Source: Balneolaceae bacterium
GTDB taxonomy: Bacteria > Bacteroidota > Rhodothermia > Balneolales > Balneolaceae
Length of the DNA stretch: 64,000 nt
Direction: 5' to 3'
Assembly: GCA_017640605.1 (NCBI GenBank)
Contig: JAEPQH010000005.1
Coordinates: 1-64,000 of the forward strand
Positions 61,222 to 64,000 of this stretch are shown here, one piece after another. Numbering within the stretch: position 1 is the stretch's first letter; every line of letters begins with the position of its first letter. Position numbers and translations under genes: made by a program. The notes beneath the pieces are model-generated. The model had not been told where the DNA came from. It made no database searches and was given only the letters and a program-made list of their open reading frames with translations.

Positions 61222-63276
61222 TTATGCTTGCTTCAACCGCAACCGTCTAAGTATAACTCCTGTGCTGGCTGGCAATCGATATTGATTTTTGACAGTGCGA
61301 ATGCCTTCAACGTTACATTTTCTTGCATTTGCTACTATGGTCCAATCGCCCTCCGGTAAGTCTATTTTATGCGAGGAGTGCGGATCGCAATTCAGCGAGA
61401 TGAAATAATCGTAAGGGTCGTTGGTGTTTTTTCCATCAATTGAGAATGTGATATGCAAAGGATGTAGGTATACTTTAAAGTTAATGGCTCCCGGATCGGA
61501 TTTGCGTAAAGCTGGTGATTCTAAGCGCAGCTTGATGAGTTCACGATAATAATCGAAAAGCTCTTGATTGCTTTGAATCTCATTGAAGTTCAACCAATTG
61601 GTCTCATTGTCTTTGTTATAACTGTCGTGATCTAATTTCCCATTGCGCGGATCTATTCCTTTTGGATCGCGAATCACTTTTGCGCGGGCCCATTCCTGTC
61701 CTGCATGAATCATGCTCACGCCTTGACTCACCATCAAGGCCAAGGCTGCTAATTTTGCAATCTCTAATTCTTTAGAATTCAATTTTACAACTTGGTTCTT
61801 CTTTGTAAAGATTTGCTCCTTTTTCTCAGGATTTAATGCAATCCGGATGAAATCCCCAAGTGTGTAGCCATCATGTGCTTCTAAATAATTTACCGCATGT
61901 ACAGAACTTCTAAACAGTCCATGTTCCCCGGTTTTTAGCGTACCTCTGATGAAATTTTCGAGCGCATAGCGATTGCAGCCATGATGCCAGCTACCAAACA
62001 ATAACCCTTTATCGTTTACAGGATCGTATCCTTTAAAGCCATTACGGAGTTTATCATTCCAACTTGCCCAGCCATGCTCCGAAAATCCTGCCGGTTTATA
62101 TTCTCCGCCCCAAGGCTCTGCGATAAGAATAGCATTAGGATTGATTTTTTTTGCTTCTTGTTTGATCTGATCTACCGTTTCCCAATCAATAATTCCGGCC
62201 AGATCGAATCGAAACCCATCAATATGAAACTCTTCCATCCAATATTTCACCGATTCCACGATTAGTTTTCGGGCATTTGGATTTCGTGTGTTGATGTCGT
62301 TACCCGTCCAACTATCGTTTAAATAGTTCCCATGATCGTCTAACCGGAAGTACTCATCTTTAGCCGTGTATTTAAGTGGATTCAAATCATATTGCGAAGC
62401 ATGATTGTAAACCACATCCATAATTACGGATATTCCTTCGGCATGCAGGCGTTTAACTAATTCCTTTAATTCGTTTATGGCATTGATATTACGCCCTACA
62501 GCTGAACCATGATTTAGGCTTCCATCCGATGCATAAATAGTCTCCGGACAGAAGAAAAAGGAAGTCATATATCCCCAATAATTCTTGCTGTAATGGTTCC
62601 AGGTATTTGTTAAACCGGATGAGATAGTTGTACCAAAAGGCGGTTCGAAGTAGGCAAATTTTTGAAGGGGTAGAAACTCAACACAATTTACGCCCAGCTT
62701 TTTTAGATGTTTGATTCCGCCAACTTCTGCTTGCCAAAAATCGTTGTACACGCCCTGTACGTATGTTTTTGCTGATGGGTGTGCGACTAAATCCTTGATG
62801 TGTGTTTCGTAGATTACTAAATCACGAATATCTTTCGGTGCCTGAAAAGTATCATCTTCCCAGTCAAATACGTGCGGCTTTATAATCTTTGTTTTAGCAA
62901 AACCCAGATAATGGTTTCGAGAGGTTACAAGCTTGCTGAATGGATCAGCTATATATTTATCGGTCCATTCAAATTTTGGCGATTTCTCATTTACATCCAA
63001 CTTGTAGGCATACCATGAATCAACGATATCAAGGGAAGGGAAGAAGTAATTCCAAATTCCTTCGTCATCTTTAAGCATTTTAAAATCAGTGCCATACAAA
63101 TGCTCATAATTATCATAAAAAACGATTTGTACCTGATCGGCTTTAGGAGCAAACAATCGGAATACAATACCGTCTTCCAGAATGGTATAGCCAAGTGCGT
63201 AATTTTTAAAATCGATGGTGCGGGTTGATCTCTCTTTGAGTTTAATTGCTACCATTTTAGGAGATAGAACTTCCAT
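61222..63276 (-). CDS. pulA: glycoside hydrolase family 13, type I pullulanase-like
   Basis: A 684-residue cytoplasmic GH13 enzyme that cleaves alpha-1,6 branch points of glycogen or starch pieces. A CBM48 beta domain (about 25-130) precedes the TIM barrel with DVVYNHAS, GFRFDLAG (nucleophile D358), LIAEPWG (acid/base E387) and NYLEAHDGYT. There is no signal peptide. Start choice is open: ATG at 63276 has a GAGG nearby and overlaps metG by 20 bases; ATG at 63255 follows the metG stop by one base; an in-frame TTG lies at 63297. Glycogen partner genes are not in the window. Confidence 0.9.
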   Translation of the reverse strand: MEVLSPKMVAIKLKERSTRTIDFKNYALGYTILEDGIVFRLFAPKADQVQIVFYDNYEHLYGTDFKMLKDDEGIWNYFFPSLDIVDSWYAYKLDVNEKSPKFEWTDKYIADPFSKLVTSRNHYLGFAKTKIIKPHVFDWEDDTFQAPKDIRDLVIYETHIKDLVAHPSAKTYVQGVYNDFWQAEVGGIKHLKKLGVNCVEFLPLQKFAYFEPPFGTTISSGLTNTWNHYSKNYWGYMTSFFFCPETIYASDGSLNHGSAVGRNINAINELKELVKRLHAEGISVIMDVVYNHASQYDLNPLKYTAKDEYFRLDDHGNYLNDSWTGNDINTRNPNARKLIVESVKYWMEEFHIDGFRFDLAGIIDWETVDQIKQEAKKINPNAILIAEPWGGEYKPAGFSEHGWASWNDKLRNGFKGYDPVNDKGLLFGSWHHGCNRYALENFIRGTLKTGEHGLFRSSVHAVNYLEAHDGYTLGDFIRIALNPEKKEQIFTKKNQVVKLNSKELEIAKLAALALMVSQGVSMIHAGQEWARAKVIRDPKGIDPRNGKLDHDSYNKDNETNWLNFNEIQSNQELFDYYRELIKLRLESPALRKSDPGAINFKVYLHPLHITFSIDGKNTNDPYDYFISLNCDPHSSHKIDLPEGDWTIVANARKCNVEGIRTVKNQYRLPASTGVILRRLRLKQA

Positions 63277-64000
63277 TTTCGGCCTCGGTCTCGACAAACT
63301 TCAGATTACCTTCACTATCTTCGGCCATTAAAATCATCCCTTTGCTTTCTACACCCATCAATTTTTTGGGAGAAAGGTTTGCAACCACACATACTTTCTG
63401 GCCAACCAGAGTCGACACATCAACATGTTTTGCAATACCTGAAACAATGGTTCTTGTTTCAATGCCAATATCTACATGAAGTTTGAGTAGTTTATCGGAC
63501 TTAGGAATGCGTTCTGAAGCTAAAATTTCGCCTGCTCGCAAATCAATATTCATAAAATCCCCAAACTCAATATTCTTTTTGAGTGGCGGGTAGTTAATGG
63601 CAGGATCATTTGCTGCAGCACGTTCTTCTAATCGTTTAATTTGAGCTTCGATTTGTTCGTTTTCAACTTTTGTGAATAGTACTTCGCCCGCATCAACAGC
63701 TGTTCCGGCGGGAATCATTTCCTCAGTAATTTGAACCCAAGAAATTTCATCATTCATCCCAAGTTGTGTTCGTAATTTTTTCATGGAATCCGGGAGTACG
63801 GGATCCATTAATACACCAAGCGCTGCACAAATTTGATTACTCACGTACAACGTATTGTTACATGCCTGTGGATTGTCCTTTCGGGTTTTCCATGGCTCTG
63901 TCTCGGTAAAATATTTGTTACCAACACGAGCTAAATTCAAGCTTTCCTGAATGGCTTCTTTGAATTTAAAGGATTCAAATGCAGCGGTGACTTTTTCTTT
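63257..64000 (-). CDS. metG: methionyl-tRNA synthetase, C-terminal part (5' end outside window)
   Basis: The last 247 codons of MetG; the frame is open through the window edge, so the gene begins beyond 64000. Visible parts are the anticodon-binding helical region (ESLNLARVGNKYFTETEPWKTRKDNPQACNNTLYVSNQICAAL) and the C-terminal EMAP-like tRNA-binding domain (about the last 110 codons: FGDFMNIDLRAGEILASERIPKSDKLLKLHVDIG and LMGVESKGMILMAED). An internal TTG at 63940 is not the start. The catalytic half cannot be seen. The stop is one base from the second candidate pulA ATG. Confidence 0.96.
   Translation of the reverse strand, partial: KEKVTAAFESFKFKEAIQESLNLARVGNKYFTETEPWKTRKDNPQACNNTLYVSNQICAALGVLMDPVLPDSMKKLRTQLGMNDEISWVQITEEMIPAGTAVDAGEVLFTKVENEQIEAQIKRLEERAAANDPAINYPPLKKNIEFGDFMNIDLRAGEILASERIPKSDKLLKLHVDIGIETRTIVSGIAKHVDVSTLVGQKVCVVANLSPKKLMGVESKGMILMAEDSEGNLKFVETEAENGSSIS

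Noticed and set aside
63297-63940. complete metG starting at 63940
   Set aside because: That codon is a TTG within an open frame that continues to the window edge, so the gene is only partly visible.

Overview
The window looks like chromosomal DNA from a marine member of the Bacteroidota/Rhodothermota/Balneolota (FCB) group. I infer this from family content: DUF2723, DUF3857, DUF5777, DUF2752/TM2 and bPH2 proteins, HPr kinase beside Hpf, a CopA with HMA and HMBD metal-binding domains, two sodium-dependent NSS transporters, and carotenoid end-group genes of the Chlorobi/Salinibacter type. Genes are mostly in short co-oriented runs with small gaps or 4-bp ATGA overlaps. Many starts are TTG. I see no rRNA, tRNA, CRISPR, insertion sequence or prophage. 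The genes are core or ordinary accessory; the less ordinary material is in intergenic repeats and a few lineage-specific proteins.

Layout. 1-535: two copies of a palindromic intergenic repeat. 536-3843 (-): xerC, hpf, hprK and an M23 peptidase as one run. 3905-6848: glycosyltransferase, CrtC-type carotenoid hydratase and acyltransferase, together able to make an acylated carotenoid glycoside. 6851-7510: O-methyltransferase. 7512-11444 (-): CopA and an HMA-AraC fusion regulator, separated by a roughly 0.73-kb array of 215-bp structured repeats and a G-rich 8-bp tandem repeat. 11643-17091: TPR protein with conserved histidines, RNA methyltransferase, SlyD, CoA-binding protein, YajQ, a membrane protein and DUF971. 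17092-17903: hairpin repeats and one small ORF. 17904-23303 (-): DUF445, subtilase lipoprotein, FAD oxidoreductase and Rieske oxygenase, the last two translationally coupled.

23408-27328 (+): two DUF3857 proteins, one with a transglutaminase triad and one without. 27423-33564 (+): MarR-regulated RND efflux operon. 33644-37553 (-): DUF2723, hypothetical, YbeY. 37728-39212 (+): NSS transporter. 39254-40977 (-): four tandem paralogous lipoproteins with an invariant C-x14-C-x-W motif, of unknown function. 41039-43782 (-): 16-residue-repeat surface protein, exported MsrB and a PH-domain membrane protein. 44007-45735 (-): cold-shock protein, small membrane protein, PagL-like deacylase, cyclophilin. 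45819-46966: two unknown exported proteins. 47100-49830 (+): receiver-histidine kinase, receiver-GAF protein, DUF2752, TM2.

49836-51657 (-): cytochrome-like lipoprotein, YceI and DUF5777 barrel. 51710-53554 (+): HD protein and MltG. 53561-59716 (-): efp-accB-accC-gcvH-guaA followed by a TPR/PBP protein. 59824-64000 (-): metG (cut by the window edge), a type I pullulanase and a second NSS transporter.

The candidates I consider most worth follow-up are the four-lipoprotein array, the structured double-hairpin repeat family (215-bp units plus a short relative) with G-U pairing and apparent compensatory changes, the HMA-AraC regulator with a G-quadruplex motif after its stop codon, the FAD-Rieske pair, and the carotenoid glycoside ester locus.
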